DNA of 64,000 bases from Desulfobulbus propionicus (GCA_002748755.1 PDTD01000017.1:36747-100746), one strand, 5' to 3'; counted from the first letter of the stretch, positions 36,125 through 46,190 are shown. Translations and numbers: made by a program. The notes: generated by a model from the sequence alone, not told the origin.

Positions 36125-36743
36125 GCTTATTGTTTTTGACTGTGATGGCGTGATGTTCAGTTCACTGGAAGCCAACAGGGTGTACTACAACCACCTCCTC
36201 TCCCACTTTGACTGTCCACCAATGAATACTGAGGAACTGACCTTTGTCCATGCCCATGATGTTACCGACTCTGTTGCCCACATCTTCCGCAGGCATACCC
36301 ATCTTGATCAGGCGGCCATCAACGACTACAGGTTCAAGTTGGACTACACCCCATTCCTGAAATATATGCAGATGGAGGAGGACTTACCGGCATTCCTCAG
36401 CCAGGTCAAGCAGCGCTATCACACGGCCATTTCAACCAACCGGACGACGACCATGGATATGATTCTGGATACCTTCCAGCTCCGTCCCTGGTTCGATCTG
36501 GTCGTCACGGCATCGGACGTGCCAAACCCTAAGCCCGCACCCGATGCCCTGCTGAAAATACTCGGGGAGTTGAGGGTGCAACCCTCTGAAACGCTCTATA
36601 TTGGAGACAGCACTGTGGATGCCCTGCACTGTTCCAGTGTCGGTGTCGACCTAATAGCATTCAAAAATAGAGAACTGGACGCCAAATACCACGTAGGGAA
36701 TTTTATGGATATCCTGGAACTGCCCCCTCTTTGCGAGAACTGA
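36117..36743 (+). CDS. HAD-superfamily phosphatase (phosphoglycolate phosphatase-like)
   Basis: 208 residues. The nucleophile motif F-D-C-D-G-V (residues ~6-11), motif II S-T-N-R-T-T, and motif IV I-G-D-S-T-V-D-A are all visible. The cap sits between motifs I and II. The start ATG at 36117 overlaps the HD gene, so both are co-translated. The substrate is unknown. It ends 14 bases before repeat copy I. Confidence 0.85.
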   Translation: MLKLIVFDCDGVMFSSLEANRVYYNHLLSHFDCPPMNTEELTFVHAHDVTDSVAHIFRRHTHLDQAAINDYRFKLDYTPFLKYMQMEEDLPAFLSQVKQRYHTAISTNRTTTMDMILDTFQLRPWFDLVVTASDVPNPKPAPDALLKILGELRVQPSETLYIGDSTVDALHCSSVGVDLIAFKNRELDAKYHVGNFMDILELPPLCEN

Positions 36744-36757
36744 TACAGAGCCCCGGT

Positions 36758-36972
36758 TACCCCAAGTTTCTCATGAACATGTTATGAAAATTGAAAAATA
36801 GCAATCAGTTAGAAACTGATTGATTGGCGTCGATTTCTCTAAAATGTACACCAGCGCTCTGCGCAGGAGGCATTATCTTATACAGTGTTGAGACAGCAAA
36901 AAGAAGGTGCTTTCATACATTGCCAATACTTCTGAAACTGGTACCGCCTCTGCTGATGAGAAAGCCGGGCTA
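36758..36972 (-). repeat. MITE-like dispersed repeat, copy I (215 bp, divergent interior)
   Basis: It runs from TACCCCAAGTTTCTCATGAA to ATGAGAAAGCCGGGCTA. On the minus strand it opens TAGCCCGGCTTTCTCATCAG and CGGTACCAG like the other copies, but the interior matches copy H. Its terminal TAG (minus strand) is the stop codon of the DUF4388 gene. Confidence 0.8.
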
Positions 36973-37602
36973 TTCCTCTTCGTCCAGCCGTCTGAGGCCT
37001 TCCATCAGGATCATCATAAAGTCCCCGATTTCCCGTGCCTGCATCAGTGAGTCAGGCAAGCCAGGGATGAAACGAAAAGTTCCGCTTTTTTCCGCCAAAA
37101 GAGCATAAACAGCCTGCTGATTGTCCAACTCCCCATATCGTGCTGCCAAAAGCCCACCTTCGCGGAAGGTAACCCGGGCAGATCCGCCTTGCACTTCCAT
37201 GAGCAGATGCCCTGTCTTCTGGTGCATATGAAAAACCTGTAACAGTTCAGCGGGCAGGATAGCATCCAACTGACCCGTAATCACTGCGCCGTCACCCTCA
37301 GCTGCTTTACTGACCACGGCTTGCCCACCCGCTGCAGCGGACTTATCACCTAAATGAAACTTGATCAATCCCGTGCATCCTCCACAGGTAAAGCTCTCTT
37401 TTCTTTTCTTCTGCAAGGCCTCTTCATTAAGGGTTACCAAGCTGAACAACAAACTGGTTAATTCGCGAATTAAAATGAGACATGACGGTTTCCCCAACGG
37501 GAGGCTCACGCACTGATCATTGAGCTGAAAAGCGTCGCCAACAGAATAAAAGGGACAGCGACGTTCTTCAGTCACCTGAAACGTTACATTGAAACGGGTC
37601 AT
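36970..37602 (-). CDS. DUF4388 (PATAN-like) domain protein
   Basis: About 210 residues. N-terminal domain with C-P-F-Y-S-V-G and a C-G-G-C-T-G knuckle near residue 70; C-terminal DUF4388 domain (~115-200) with G-H-L-L-M-E-V and F-R-E-G-G-L-L-A-A-R. DUF4388 proteins are often response-regulator or gliding-type partners. The ATG at 37602 is favoured by AAGGAA; a GTG lies five codons upstream. The stop codon TAG is donated by repeat copy I. It is divergent from the UBC-like gene. Confidence 0.75.
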   Translation of the reverse strand: MTRFNVTFQVTEERRCPFYSVGDAFQLNDQCVSLPLGKPSCLILIRELTSLLFSLVTLNEEALQKKRKESFTCGGCTGLIKFHLGDKSAAAGGQAVVSKAAEGDGAVITGQLDAILPAELLQVFHMHQKTGHLLMEVQGGSARVTFREGGLLAARYGELDNQQAVYALLAEKSGTFRFIPGLPDSLMQAREIGDFMMILMEGLRRLDEEE

Positions 37603-37819
37603 AACTTCCTTGGGCACAAAGGTACGTTACAAGCATTGTACACACGATATGGTTTTCACTCAAAGGAAAGTTCACCCAGACACCGAAGGCTGCACTTTTT
37701 CCCGGTAAGCCGGGAATGAACCTTGTTTACACGATTAAAATACTATACAATATGCAGGGATAATTAAGGCGCAGAACGGAAAAACTTTTTCGGCAATACC
37801 TTCACATACAGGGTAGCGT

Positions 37820-40201
37820 ATGGCATTGGGTTCGCACCAACTGGAAAACGATTTCGAACAACTCCAAAACACACTGGAGTTGTATCCCAAGATCACTGTC
37901 CTCAGCACCGAAGGGCAGCCACCGGATCACTATGAAATCGAGTATGCCTTGCAGGGATTTGTCAGGGGAAGCGATGGTAATGTGGAAGTGAGCGACACCC
38001 ACCGGATCCGGATCAGCCTTCCTTTTGGCTACCCTCATTTCGCTCCTACAGTCAAGCCTCTCACCAATATTTTTCATCCTGACGTAGATCCAGCAGCCGT
38101 TCGTATTGCCGATCAATGGCAGAAAAATCCATCCCTGGCAAGCTTGGTCGTCTTCATTGGCGAAATGATCTGTGGTAAGGAGTATCATCTGGAAAATCCA
38201 TTTAATCCGAAAGCGGCCCAGTGGTATACTGCCCATGAAGCCAGCCTGCCCCTGGATTCTCTTACCATTGCGGACATAGAAGAATCCATCCAAGATATAG
38301 ACTCATTGGTTGATGATACCTTTTCCTCCCTTGGTTTGGAAATTGATACCTTCCTTGAGCCGGAAGCAACCTACAGCGAAGAGGACGTGCAGCCTATCCG
38401 GGATCTTGTTGCTTCCAAAAAGCTGTACACTGCCAGCAATCGTCTGGCAGAAATTCCAGCATCCGTCGACATGCCGGACAGAGAAACACTACAGATCTCC
38501 ATCGAGCAAGGTATCCACAAGGTGGAACAGCTCTATCGGCTGATCGAACAGTTGGAAGACAACGGCAAGTTCGACGAAGCCCTTGAAGTTGTAGAAAATG
38601 TCTATGAAATAGCTTCTGATGTGCCAGGCGGGGAAGAACTTCGTCAACGGCTGGAGCTTGCTTGCTCTTTGAAGCAGAAAAAATCGCCCAGCGCAAAACA
38701 AAAGGCAACCAAAAAAAAGAAGGAAGCACCAAAAGAACAGCCGCCTTCACCACCGCCTCAGGCTCGTGGCAAACAATCTCTACCAAAACTTCATTTTTTC
38801 ATTCCCTTACAGCTGATCTTGGGGATAACAGTCGCCTTAGCGCTCTGTGCCTGGGGTATCACTCTCTATTTTAAAGATCAAAACATCGTCAGCCGCATTC
38901 AAGCAAACATTAGCAAAGCTCAGCTTCTTATCGACAATGGGCAGTTTGATGCTGCCCGGGATTCCCTTGAGTACGCCCAGGAAACCCTTGCCGACCTCAC
39001 CATATTGAGATTTCGTAAATCCAACCTGGATAATAGAATTACCACCCTGCTCAAATCCAAGGAAATGCGCGAAGGGCTCGTGGGCAATGTTCTCTATCAA
39101 GGGGAATATATGCCTGCTGAAGCGGCTCAAGCACAACGAAAACTGGCAGCGATGATCGAGCAAGCGAAAGCTTTGGTCGATCAAAATCAAAGAGATAGCG
39201 CTCTGACCACCTATAAGCAGGCTCTGGACTATGCGGAAAAAAAAGAGATAAGGGGAAAAAATATAGAGTTACAACGTATTATTAAAGCTCTCGAATTACA
39301 GATTGCACTCTCCCATGCAGCAAAAGCTGAAATGGGGCACAATTGGAAACAAGCAGCAGAAACGTACAGTCAGGCACTGGAGCTTTCTCAGGATTTATCC
39401 GATCCGGAAACAGCCAGCGAAATAATACACAAACTGACCACAGCCTCCTTTAGATTGCAGTGGGCCAAATCTAAACAGTCTTTTACCCAATCCGAATGGC
39501 AGAAAACCGTTGCCACACTGCAACAGGCACAGGATATCATCAATCAGAACCCTGATATAGTTTCTGACCGTGAACGTCAAAATTTGCATCGTCTCTGGGT
39601 TAACTCCTCACTCTACAACATGCTTAATGGTGCCCGAGAAGCCTATCAGCAAAAAAACTGGAACGAGACCATACGGCAATATCAAAAAGCAATTGACTTG
39701 CTCGACACAGAATCCGCGAATTTCGAAGGGTTGCTGGATGATTCCATGTACAAAATTCAAAAGACATTGCTCAAGGTCAAAATTGCACAACTACAAGAAA
39801 AAGTACTGCTTGCAGAATATAATAATGATATTGATGAAGGAATCCGTCAGTCGCAAAATATTCAACAGTTGATCAAATCAAGTCCCTTAAGCGGTGATCC
39901 TGAGATCAAAAACATCGCTCAAAAAATTGGCGAACAGATCAATGCACGCCAAAAGGAAATGGAACTGGACAGGAAACTCAATTATCTCAAAGAAAATTAT
40001 GCAGAAATATTTCGAACCAATTATCCGACTTTCAAAGGTTCCAGACTTCAATCTCCCAAGGTCACCTTTCTCCACAAAAGGGGCAATAAACATATTTTTT
40101 CCATCTCGTGTACAGAGCGAAGCCAGGGAAGTTCATCGCGCCTGGAACTCAACTATGCATATGACGAGGCGACTCAAACCTGGTCCGTATACGACGAATA
40201 G
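37820..40201 (+). CDS. Membrane protein with N-terminal E2 (UBC)-like domain lacking the catalytic Cys, and a C-terminal helical repeat domain
   Basis: 793 residues. Residues ~1-140 follow the ubiquitin-conjugating-enzyme fold: L-P-F-G-Y-P-H-F-A-P (67-76), I-F-H-P-D-V (84-89), a Trp at 100, and N-P-F-N-P-K-A-A-Q-W-Y (126-136) as in E2 C-terminal helices. The position of the active-site Cys is Arg 95, so it is a UEV-like inactive variant. Then a Lys-rich linker, one membrane helix (~326-350) and ~440 residues of coiled-coil/TPR-like helices, predicted periplasmic by the positive-inside rule. No E1, ubiquitin-like or protease gene adjoins. The E2-like assignment is from motifs only. Confidence 0.6.
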   Translation: MALGSHQLENDFEQLQNTLELYPKITVLSTEGQPPDHYEIEYALQGFVRGSDGNVEVSDTHRIRISLPFGYPHFAPTVKPLTNIFHPDVDPAAVRIADQWQKNPSLASLVVFIGEMICGKEYHLENPFNPKAAQWYTAHEASLPLDSLTIADIEESIQDIDSLVDDTFSSLGLEIDTFLEPEATYSEEDVQPIRDLVASKKLYTASNRLAEIPASVDMPDRETLQISIEQGIHKVEQLYRLIEQLEDNGKFDEALEVVENVYEIASDVPGGEELRQRLELACSLKQKKSPSAKQKATKKKKEAPKEQPPSPPPQARGKQSLPKLHFFIPLQLILGITVALALCAWGITLYFKDQNIVSRIQANISKAQLLIDNGQFDAARDSLEYAQETLADLTILRFRKSNLDNRITTLLKSKEMREGLVGNVLYQGEYMPAEAAQAQRKLAAMIEQAKALVDQNQRDSALTTYKQALDYAEKKEIRGKNIELQRIIKALELQIALSHAAKAEMGHNWKQAAETYSQALELSQDLSDPETASEIIHKLTTASFRLQWAKSKQSFTQSEWQKTVATLQQAQDIINQNPDIVSDRERQNLHRLWVNSSLYNMLNGAREAYQQKNWNETIRQYQKAIDLLDTESANFEGLLDDSMYKIQKTLLKVKIAQLQEKVLLAEYNNDIDEGIRQSQNIQQLIKSSPLSGDPEIKNIAQKIGEQINARQKEMELDRKLNYLKENYAEIFRTNYPTFKGSRLQSPKVTFLHKRGNKHIFSISCTERSQGSSSRLELNYAYDEATQTWSVYDE

Positions 40202-40432
40202 CCGTTGTTTTTCATAGATCCCATTCCCCATCTTCCCTCCTTTATGACCTAAGCTCAGGCAACAGAAAGCGCTAACTTATTTCTGGGATATATACACCCT
40301 GAAAAAGGAAAACTTCGTTAGGTTGGGGATATTTAATGGACAACCGACAACCAAGGGCTTTTTCAGGGATATAGGCAGTGCGTATTGGGGAAAAACAGAA
40401 GCACTACAACTTCTCTGCAGAATATGTGGTTC

Positions 40433-41404
40433 TTAAATGAGGAATCTGAATTCCCCTTTTCCCAGAAGATCATGTAAGTGCAGGATACCTTGCAGCCTGT
40501 TGTGAACGTCTACCACCGCCAATATGGTAATTTCCCTGCTTTGCATCAGGCTCAACGCATCAGCTGCAAGCAGATCTGCGGTAATGGTGACTGGCGCTGT
40601 GGTCATAATATCCTGCACCGCAACATGCTCTAACGGCTTGCCTGTGATAACCAGTCTGCGCACATCTCCATCTGTCACTATGCCCTGCAGATAGTGTTCT
40701 TTACTGGTTACCACCACAGCACCGATATTTTTTTTGTTCAATTCCACCAAGGCATCCTGTAGGCTGCCTTTTTCGTCAACCACAGGCACATCGATCCCCG
40801 TGAGCATAACTTCCCGAACCGCAACCTTGAGCCGTTCTCCAAGGCTGCCACCTGGGTGATTCTTACGAAAGTCTTCCTCCCTGAATCGCTTTTTCCTAAG
40901 CAATGTGACCGCAATGGCATCACCTAGAGCCAGAGTTGCCGTGGTCGATGTTGTGGGGGCAAGCCCAAGAGGACAGGCCTCTCCAGGCACAGCAATCTCA
41001 AGAGTCACAGCAGCCGATTTCGCCAAAGTGGACAGTCTGTCACGAGTCATGGCAATGACAGGAATTGCTCGCTCTTTAAGACTCGTCAGCAGGGGGTACA
41101 ACTCAGCGGTTTCGCCTGAATAGGAGATAACCAATACTACATCAGACGCGGTCACCATGCCGAGATCTCCGTGCATGGCCTCCACAGGATGCAGGAAAAA
41201 AGAAGGGGTACCAGTTGAATTGAGAGTGGCAGCAATCTTCTGTCCAATAATGCCAGATTTACCTATGCCGGAAATGACAACCCGGCTGGGGCATGCATAA
41301 AGGATTTCTATGGCTTCTGTGAATTCTTCTCCCAAGGATGCACGTACTGCGAGAATACCTTCACTTTCGAGGGCTAATACCTCTTTTGCCTGTTGTAAAC
41401 TCAC
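40433..41404 (-). CDS. kdsD: Arabinose-5-phosphate isomerase (KdsD/GutQ)
   Basis: 323 residues. SIS domain (~30-180: S-G-I-G-K-S-G-I-I-G-Q-K and S-Y-S-G-E-T-A-E) followed by two CBS domains (~210-323). It makes arabinose 5-phosphate, the first step of Kdo synthesis for LPS. It overlaps the end of the upstream AcuI gene by four bases (ATGA). With the KdnB-like gene at 8.5 kb it points to Kdo modification in this organism. Confidence 0.94.
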   Translation of the reverse strand: MSLQQAKEVLALESEGILAVRASLGEEFTEAIEILYACPSRVVISGIGKSGIIGQKIAATLNSTGTPSFFLHPVEAMHGDLGMVTASDVVLVISYSGETAELYPLLTSLKERAIPVIAMTRDRLSTLAKSAAVTLEIAVPGEACPLGLAPTTSTTATLALGDAIAVTLLRKKRFREEDFRKNHPGGSLGERLKVAVREVMLTGIDVPVVDEKGSLQDALVELNKKNIGAVVVTSKEHYLQGIVTDGDVRRLVITGKPLEHVAVQDIMTTAPVTITADLLAADALSLMQSREITILAVVDVHNRLQGILHLHDLLGKGEFRFLI

Positions 41405-42408
41405 ATCTCCTCCTGCATGTGCACAACGGTTCTTCCCAAAGCTTGACCGGCAAGCATTTGATCAATGACTGGGTTAACAGCATTCAGCTGAATGTTTCGG
41501 GTAATCATATCCAAATCGGTCAATCGCCACTCGTCAGCAAGTTTCTTCCAAATCATTTTCCGTTTATCCATGGCACAATCTGCAGAATATATGCCGATGA
41601 GGTGCACCCCTCGTAAAATGAAAGGGTACACATTCAACGGTAAATCCTCGGCAAAGGCATTACCACAGGCGGTCACTACTCCGTCAAATGCAGTTGCCTT
41701 AACAATGTTGGCCAGAATCGTTCCGCCTACCGTATCCACGGCCCCGGCCCATTGCTCGGAAAGCAACATTTTGCTGCTGCCCTCTAACCCGACTGCACGC
41801 GGGAGTATATGCTTTGCCCCGCAATCATGGAGTAAGGAACTATATTCTGTTTTTCCTGAGAGCGCGTGCACCTCATAACCAATCTTGGAAAGGAGTTGCA
41901 CGGCAACCAATCCCACCCCACCGGTAGCACCGGTAACCACAATCGGACCATTTGTTGGCAAGACGTTGTTTTGTTGCAAAGCATGGACGCATTGGGCTGC
42001 TGTAAAGCCCGCCGTCCCTATCGCCATGCATTCTTTAAGAGAAAGGCCTTCAGGGAGAGGGAGTACCCATTGCGCTGGAACACGAATGATTTCTCCCAAC
42101 CCCCCATCAGTGTTCATTCCCAGATCATAGCCACTACAGAGGACTTCCTGGCCTTCTTTGTACTCTTGGACCTCGGATCGCAAAACAATGCCAGCAGCAT
42201 CAATACCTGGTGTATGCGGATATCTTCGAGTCACCCCTCTGTTTCCGTTAGCTGAAAGAGCATCTTTATAGTTAAGAGAAGAATACCGTACCCGGATAAG
42301 TATTTCTCCAGGAGGCAAATCTGCAATTGCGCGGGTTTCAATGGCACGGCTAAACCCATCTTGTTCCGTTTCCCGAACGACCAAGGCCCGAAATGTATCA
42401 TCAGCCAT
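41401..42408 (-). CDS. acuI: YhdH/YhfP family quinone oxidoreductase (acrylyl-CoA reductase AcuI-like)
   Basis: 335 residues of MDR (zinc-free) family. Y-S-S-L-N-Y-K-D-A-L near residue 42, P-G-I-D-A-A-G near 68, and the NADPH site V-T-G-A-T-G-G-V-G-L-V-A near 156. Homologues reduce acrylyl-CoA with NADPH. Overlaps kdsD by four bases, so co-translated. Confidence 0.88.
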   Translation of the reverse strand: MADDTFRALVVRETEQDGFSRAIETRAIADLPPGEILIRVRYSSLNYKDALSANGNRGVTRRYPHTPGIDAAGIVLRSEVQEYKEGQEVLCSGYDLGMNTDGGLGEIIRVPAQWVLPLPEGLSLKECMAIGTAGFTAAQCVHALQQNNVLPTNGPIVVTGATGGVGLVAVQLLSKIGYEVHALSGKTEYSSLLHDCGAKHILPRAVGLEGSSKMLLSEQWAGAVDTVGGTILANIVKATAFDGVVTACGNAFAEDLPLNVYPFILRGVHLIGIYSADCAMDKRKMIWKKLADEWRLTDLDMITRNIQLNAVNPVIDQMLAGQALGRTVVHMQEEM

Positions 42409-42528
42409 AATTTTGTCTCAAATTTTGGAGGATTAATCATGTATGGAGACGGTGGTCAAAAAAATACTCCGTTCAGCCATCCCCACGCCTGCAGCACCCC
42501 CCTTGTTTGGACGATGCCAGACGGCCTG

Positions 42529-43257
42529 TCAGCCATGCGGTAGCAAACGCCCAGAGAGCACTTTTATCTGTTTGCCATCAGGAAACTGGATGCAATATCG
42601 GCCGTCGTCAACCATCCCTTTTCCTCGGGCAACGCGACGGCTTTTACCGTCATCATATTGCACCCACTCCCCATAGAGATAATCACGTTTCTGCCATTGA
42701 GCGAGGAGCTTTTTTCTATCGTGAACAAGCAGTGTACGTTTTTTGTACAAACGCTCCCCCAATTGAGAGAGCACGAAGTGGATATCAACAGTTCTGCCGG
42801 TCTCCTCATACAGGGTGGTCACTCTTGACCGGATGGCCCTGGGATATTGAGAAATACGGTTGTTGAGATTGAGGCCTATCCCAATGAGTAACCAGAGCGA
42901 TTGATCTGGTGGGCGCATGGATTCACATAAAATACCTCCAAGTTTATGTCCATTCAGATAAAGGTCATTGGGCCACTTTAGTTGGACGTCCATCTTTCCC
43001 AATTCTTCCAGAACCTCGGCACAGGCGACACCAACCGCAAGGGTAACACAGGGGAGCCAGGAGGGAGCCAAATCCGTAGAATCAAGGAAGGTACAGTACA
43101 AACCACCTTGGGGAGAGCTGAAGGAACGCCCCTGCTGACCTTTCCCCAAGGACTGGGTTTCTGTCACCAGAAGTGCTGGGCTACGATGTCCAGAGGTAAT
43201 CAATGCTTTTGCCCGGATATTGGTTGAATCAAGTGAAGTCCATCGATATACCTCCAT
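42529..43257 (-). CDS. birA: Biotin--[acetyl-CoA-carboxylase] ligase, single-domain
   Basis: About 242 residues. Biotin protein ligase core: S-T-N near residue 11, G-K-G-Q-Q-G-R-S-F near 39-47 (biotin-AMP loop), K-W-P-N-D-L-Y near 94-100 and G-I-L-C-E near 106. It lacks the N-terminal HTH of E. coli BirA, so it is not expected to be a repressor. The ATG at 43257 has GGGG upstream. It follows the dsr terminator. Confidence 0.9.
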   Translation of the reverse strand: MEVYRWTSLDSTNIRAKALITSGHRSPALLVTETQSLGKGQQGRSFSSPQGGLYCTFLDSTDLAPSWLPCVTLAVGVACAEVLEELGKMDVQLKWPNDLYLNGHKLGGILCESMRPPDQSLWLLIGIGLNLNNRISQYPRAIRSRVTTLYEETGRTVDIHFVLSQLGERLYKKRTLLVHDRKKLLAQWQKRDYLYGEWVQYDDGKSRRVARGKGMVDDGRYCIQFPDGKQIKVLSGRLLPHG

Positions 43258-43281
43258 CCCGTCCCCTTCCAATATAGTTGA

Positions 43282-43318
43282 CAAAAAAAAAGCAGAGCCG
43301 CCAAGGCTCCGCTTTTTA
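43282..43318 (-). terminator. Terminator of the dsrABD operon
   Basis: On the minus strand GCGGAGCC-TTGGC-GGCTCTGC forms a stem with one mismatch, followed by TTTTTTTTT. It lies about 90 bases after dsrD and before birA. Confidence 0.75.
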
Positions 43319-43403
43319 TCTACTCACATACTACCAGCCCATACATAATTTTTCCCAAATATTATCTAGGTACAGACACGCAGCAAGGCAACATAAAGAT
43401 ATG

Positions 43404-43634
43404 TTACGCCTCCTCGTCCTGGATACGGTCGGGATCGGCATACATGGTGGTGGATCCTGAAGACCAGAACATCAGTTTGCCCTTTGTAACCAACGCATTG
43501 GCGATTTTCTTTATTTCACGAGGTTTTTTATCAGGATCACAAGCGTAAAAATCTTTCACATACAACTGTGGTTTTGGCGATTTTTTTGCTTTTTCGATCA
43601 TTGCTGCTTCTATTTCTTCGATACTCAGTGCCAT
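43404..43634 (-). CDS. dsrD: DsrD, activator of dissimilatory sulfite reductase
   Basis: 76 residues, winged-helix fold. Matches DsrD: K-S-P-K-P-Q-L-Y-V-K-D-F near residue 18 and L-V-T-K-G-K-L-M-F-W-S-S-G near 48. DsrD allosterically activates DsrAB and is diagnostic of the reductive, sulfate/sulfite-reducing Dsr. It is the third gene of dsrABD, 74 bases after dsrB. Confidence 0.96.
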   Translation of the reverse strand: MALSIEEIEAAMIEKAKKSPKPQLYVKDFYACDPDKKPREIKKIANALVTKGKLMFWSSGSTTMYADPDRIQDEEA

Positions 43635-43708
43635 ACTCAGCTCCTTGAGATGAAATAATAAAAAAGGTCGATCGACCCTGACTGCCAGGGCCGATCGATT
43701 GAGAAACC

Positions 43709-44848
43709 TTACTCTGTGTAAGCAGCGGTGTGGCTTGTGTATTTAAACTGGGTCGTGGTTCTCCATGTATCGTAAGCCAATCGGTAGTCGTCGATTGATT
43801 TCTCGGTAAATGGAATTTTGCAGACCTCGAAAAATTTTTCCCAGCCAATGCGCTCAGCCCACTCTCCTACACGCTCATACTTCTTTGCACCCTTGGCGTA
43901 TGCCTCAACAATATTGCGGATACACTCTACTGTTTCCGGCCAACGCGGAGTGGTGTTTGGTAGGAAAGGCACAACCAGTTTAGAAAATTTAGGGGCAGAT
44001 CGAGCATTGGACACCTTACCACCAACCAGAATCGCGATACCGTCACCCTCAGGATCAGCCAGAGGCATGGCCGGACACATAGTATAGCAGTTTCCACAGA
44101 ACATGCAACGCTCGTTATGCACCTTAACCGTCTTGATCTGTTCCCCATTCACTTCAGCCTTGGCTGGCTTAATGGCCCCCAGAGGACAGGCAGCAATAGC
44201 CAAAGGTATCTCACAAACGCCTGTGATACGCTCATGGTCAATCATGGGGGGGGTACGATGGATACCGAGAATCGCAATATCAGAAGCATGTACCGCACCA
44301 CACATATTCAGGCAGCAGGCCAGTGCAATGCGAACCTGTGCAGGCAACTTCATGGAGGTGAAGTATTCAAACAGCTCATCCATAACAGCTTTAACAGGTC
44401 CTGAAGCGTCTGTCGCCGGTGTATGGCAATGTATCCAGCCCTGGGTATGGACAATATTGGATACGCTGGCACCTGTTCCCCCTATGGGAAACTGGTTGCC
44501 GTAGCTGGCAATGGTTTCTTTTAAGGGTGCAACCTTATCCTCGGAATCCACCATGAACTCAACATTGTTCCGGGTGGTAAAACGCACATAGCCGTCACAG
44601 TGCTTATCGGCGATATCACAGATATCGCGAACATAGCTTATGGTTACCAGACGTGGAGAACCGCAACGGACGGTGAACACCTTGTCACCGCTTTCCGCCA
44701 CATGCACCAAAACACCAGGCTCCAGGATCTCGTGATAGAGCCATTTCGCCTTATTCTTTGTGATGACAGGAGGCATCATGTCTCCATAGTATTTTGGTCC
44801 CAAGTCGGTAATTCTACCTTCCATAGGATTATTCGGATCGTAACCCAT
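43709..44848 (-). CDS. dsrB: Dissimilatory sulfite reductase beta subunit
   Basis: 379 residues. Siroheme/[4Fe-4S] cysteines in [11 protein letters not shown], and an inserted ferredoxin domain with [12 protein letters not shown]. Pairs with DsrA as alpha2beta2 in the cytoplasm; reduces sulfite to a DsrC-bound trisulfide. 55 bases after dsrA. Confidence 0.97.
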   Translation of the reverse strand: MGYDPNNPMEGRITDLGPKYYGDMMPPVITKNKAKWLYHEILEPGVLVHVAESGDKVFTVRCGSPRLVTISYVRDICDIADKHCDGYVRFTTRNNVEFMVDSEDKVAPLKETIASYGNQFPIGGTGASVSNIVHTQGWIHCHTPATDASGPVKAVMDELFEYFTSMKLPAQVRIALACCLNMCGAVHASDIAILGIHRTPPMIDHERITGVCEIPLAIAACPLGAIKPAKAEVNGEQIKTVKVHNERCMFCGNCYTMCPAMPLADPEGDGIAILVGGKVSNARSAPKFSKLVVPFLPNTTPRWPETVECIRNIVEAYAKGAKKYERVGEWAERIGWEKFFEVCKIPFTEKSIDDYRLAYDTWRTTTQFKYTSHTAAYTE

Positions 44849-44903
44849 AATATGTCTCCTTATAAAAACTTCTCAGTTGGTTATTCTATTCAATCGAACG
44901 GGA

Positions 44904-46190
44904 TTACATGGCGTGACGTTTTCTGAACTCTTTGATATCACGATCCCAACCGCCAGGCACTTCCTCTTCTTTCCAGAAGACATAGGGATTGGAACGCGGT
45001 TCTTTCACATGTTGTGGCAAAGGTTCTATTTCCATAACCCTTAAGAAAGTTGGCAAACCGATACGCTGCATGGTCTCTCCAACGCGCTCACGGTTTTTAC
45101 CGACTTCCATCCACCAATCCCATACTTTTTCGATGACATCAATCACTTCTTCAAAATCGTTCTCTTTGCTCACCTTAATAAAAGGAATAACCAACGTCGA
45201 GAATTGAGCGCCATCAAGAATCGGAGCCTTGGCACCAATCAGGATGGAAGCACCTGTATCAAGACCTGGGCGTAAAGCGCGAGGCATGACATTGATACAG
45301 TGCATACAACGGGTACACTCGCTATCATCAATTTTCAGTTCATCACCTTCCATCCACATGCACTGGGTCGGGCAGAGATCAAGTACTTCTTCCTTGATAT
45401 CAAACGGTCCCCAGTCACCGCCTCGGTGAGAACCTGCATTGGACGGGTATTCAGGGTTGTTGGCGATGTACTCTTTGACAGCTGCCTGATCAATGCGGAT
45501 ATTGTCTTTCCAGGTTCCAATAACAGAAAAGTCGGAACGGGCTATAGCTGCAACACAGTCATTGGGGCATGAGGAGAATTTAAATTTGAACTTGTACGGA
45601 AATGCTGGGCGATGAATCTCGTCCTGGTAATGCTGGGTCAGGTGATTGCAGATCTCCTGAGCGTCAAAGCAAGACCATTCACAGCGAGAGGAACCAAGAC
45701 AGCAGGCCGGTGTCCGCAGGTTAGACCCTGAACCACCAAGATCCTGGCCAAGGTCATGGGTCAGATCCCAGAACAGAGGCTCAAGATTCTCGGTCCGAGT
45801 TCCCAGAAAGATCATATCCCCGGTTGAGCCATGCATATTGGTGACACCAGAACCGTATTTCTCCCACAGATCCATGAGGGCCCTGAGATTCTCTGTGGTG
45901 TAGTAGAGCCCTGATGGCTGGGCGACGCGTACGGTATGAAAATGTTCCACTCCTGGAAATCGGTCAGGAACGTCGGAGTAACGACCGACGATACCACCCC
46001 CGTACCCGAAAACACCTACGATGCCACCATGTTTCCAATGGGTGATCCTGTCTTCGTATGAAAGCTCAAGCTGCCCAAGGATGTCCCACACCTCAGGCTT
46101 GGTTTCAGCCTGTCGCTTGAGGTCAGTGACGAAACTCGGCCATGGACCTTTTTCCAGTTCGTCCAATAGAGGCGTTTCATGCTTTGCCAT
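44904..46190 (-). CDS. dsrA: Dissimilatory sulfite reductase alpha subunit
   Basis: 428 residues. Cluster-binding cysteines lie in T-P-A-C-C-L-G-S-S-R-C-E-W-S-C near residues 170-184 and a ferredoxin domain with C-T-R-C-M-H-C near 285. Reductive-type organisation with dsrB and dsrD downstream. dsrC, dsrMKJOP and sat/apr are not in this window. A consensus promoter lies 127 bases upstream. Confidence 0.97.
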   Translation of the reverse strand: MAKHETPLLDELEKGPWPSFVTDLKRQAETKPEVWDILGQLELSYEDRITHWKHGGIVGVFGYGGGIVGRYSDVPDRFPGVEHFHTVRVAQPSGLYYTTENLRALMDLWEKYGSGVTNMHGSTGDMIFLGTRTENLEPLFWDLTHDLGQDLGGSGSNLRTPACCLGSSRCEWSCFDAQEICNHLTQHYQDEIHRPAFPYKFKFKFSSCPNDCVAAIARSDFSVIGTWKDNIRIDQAAVKEYIANNPEYPSNAGSHRGGDWGPFDIKEEVLDLCPTQCMWMEGDELKIDDSECTRCMHCINVMPRALRPGLDTGASILIGAKAPILDGAQFSTLVIPFIKVSKENDFEEVIDVIEKVWDWWMEVGKNRERVGETMQRIGLPTFLRVMEIEPLPQHVKEPRSNPYVFWKEEEVPGGWDRDIKEFRKRHAM

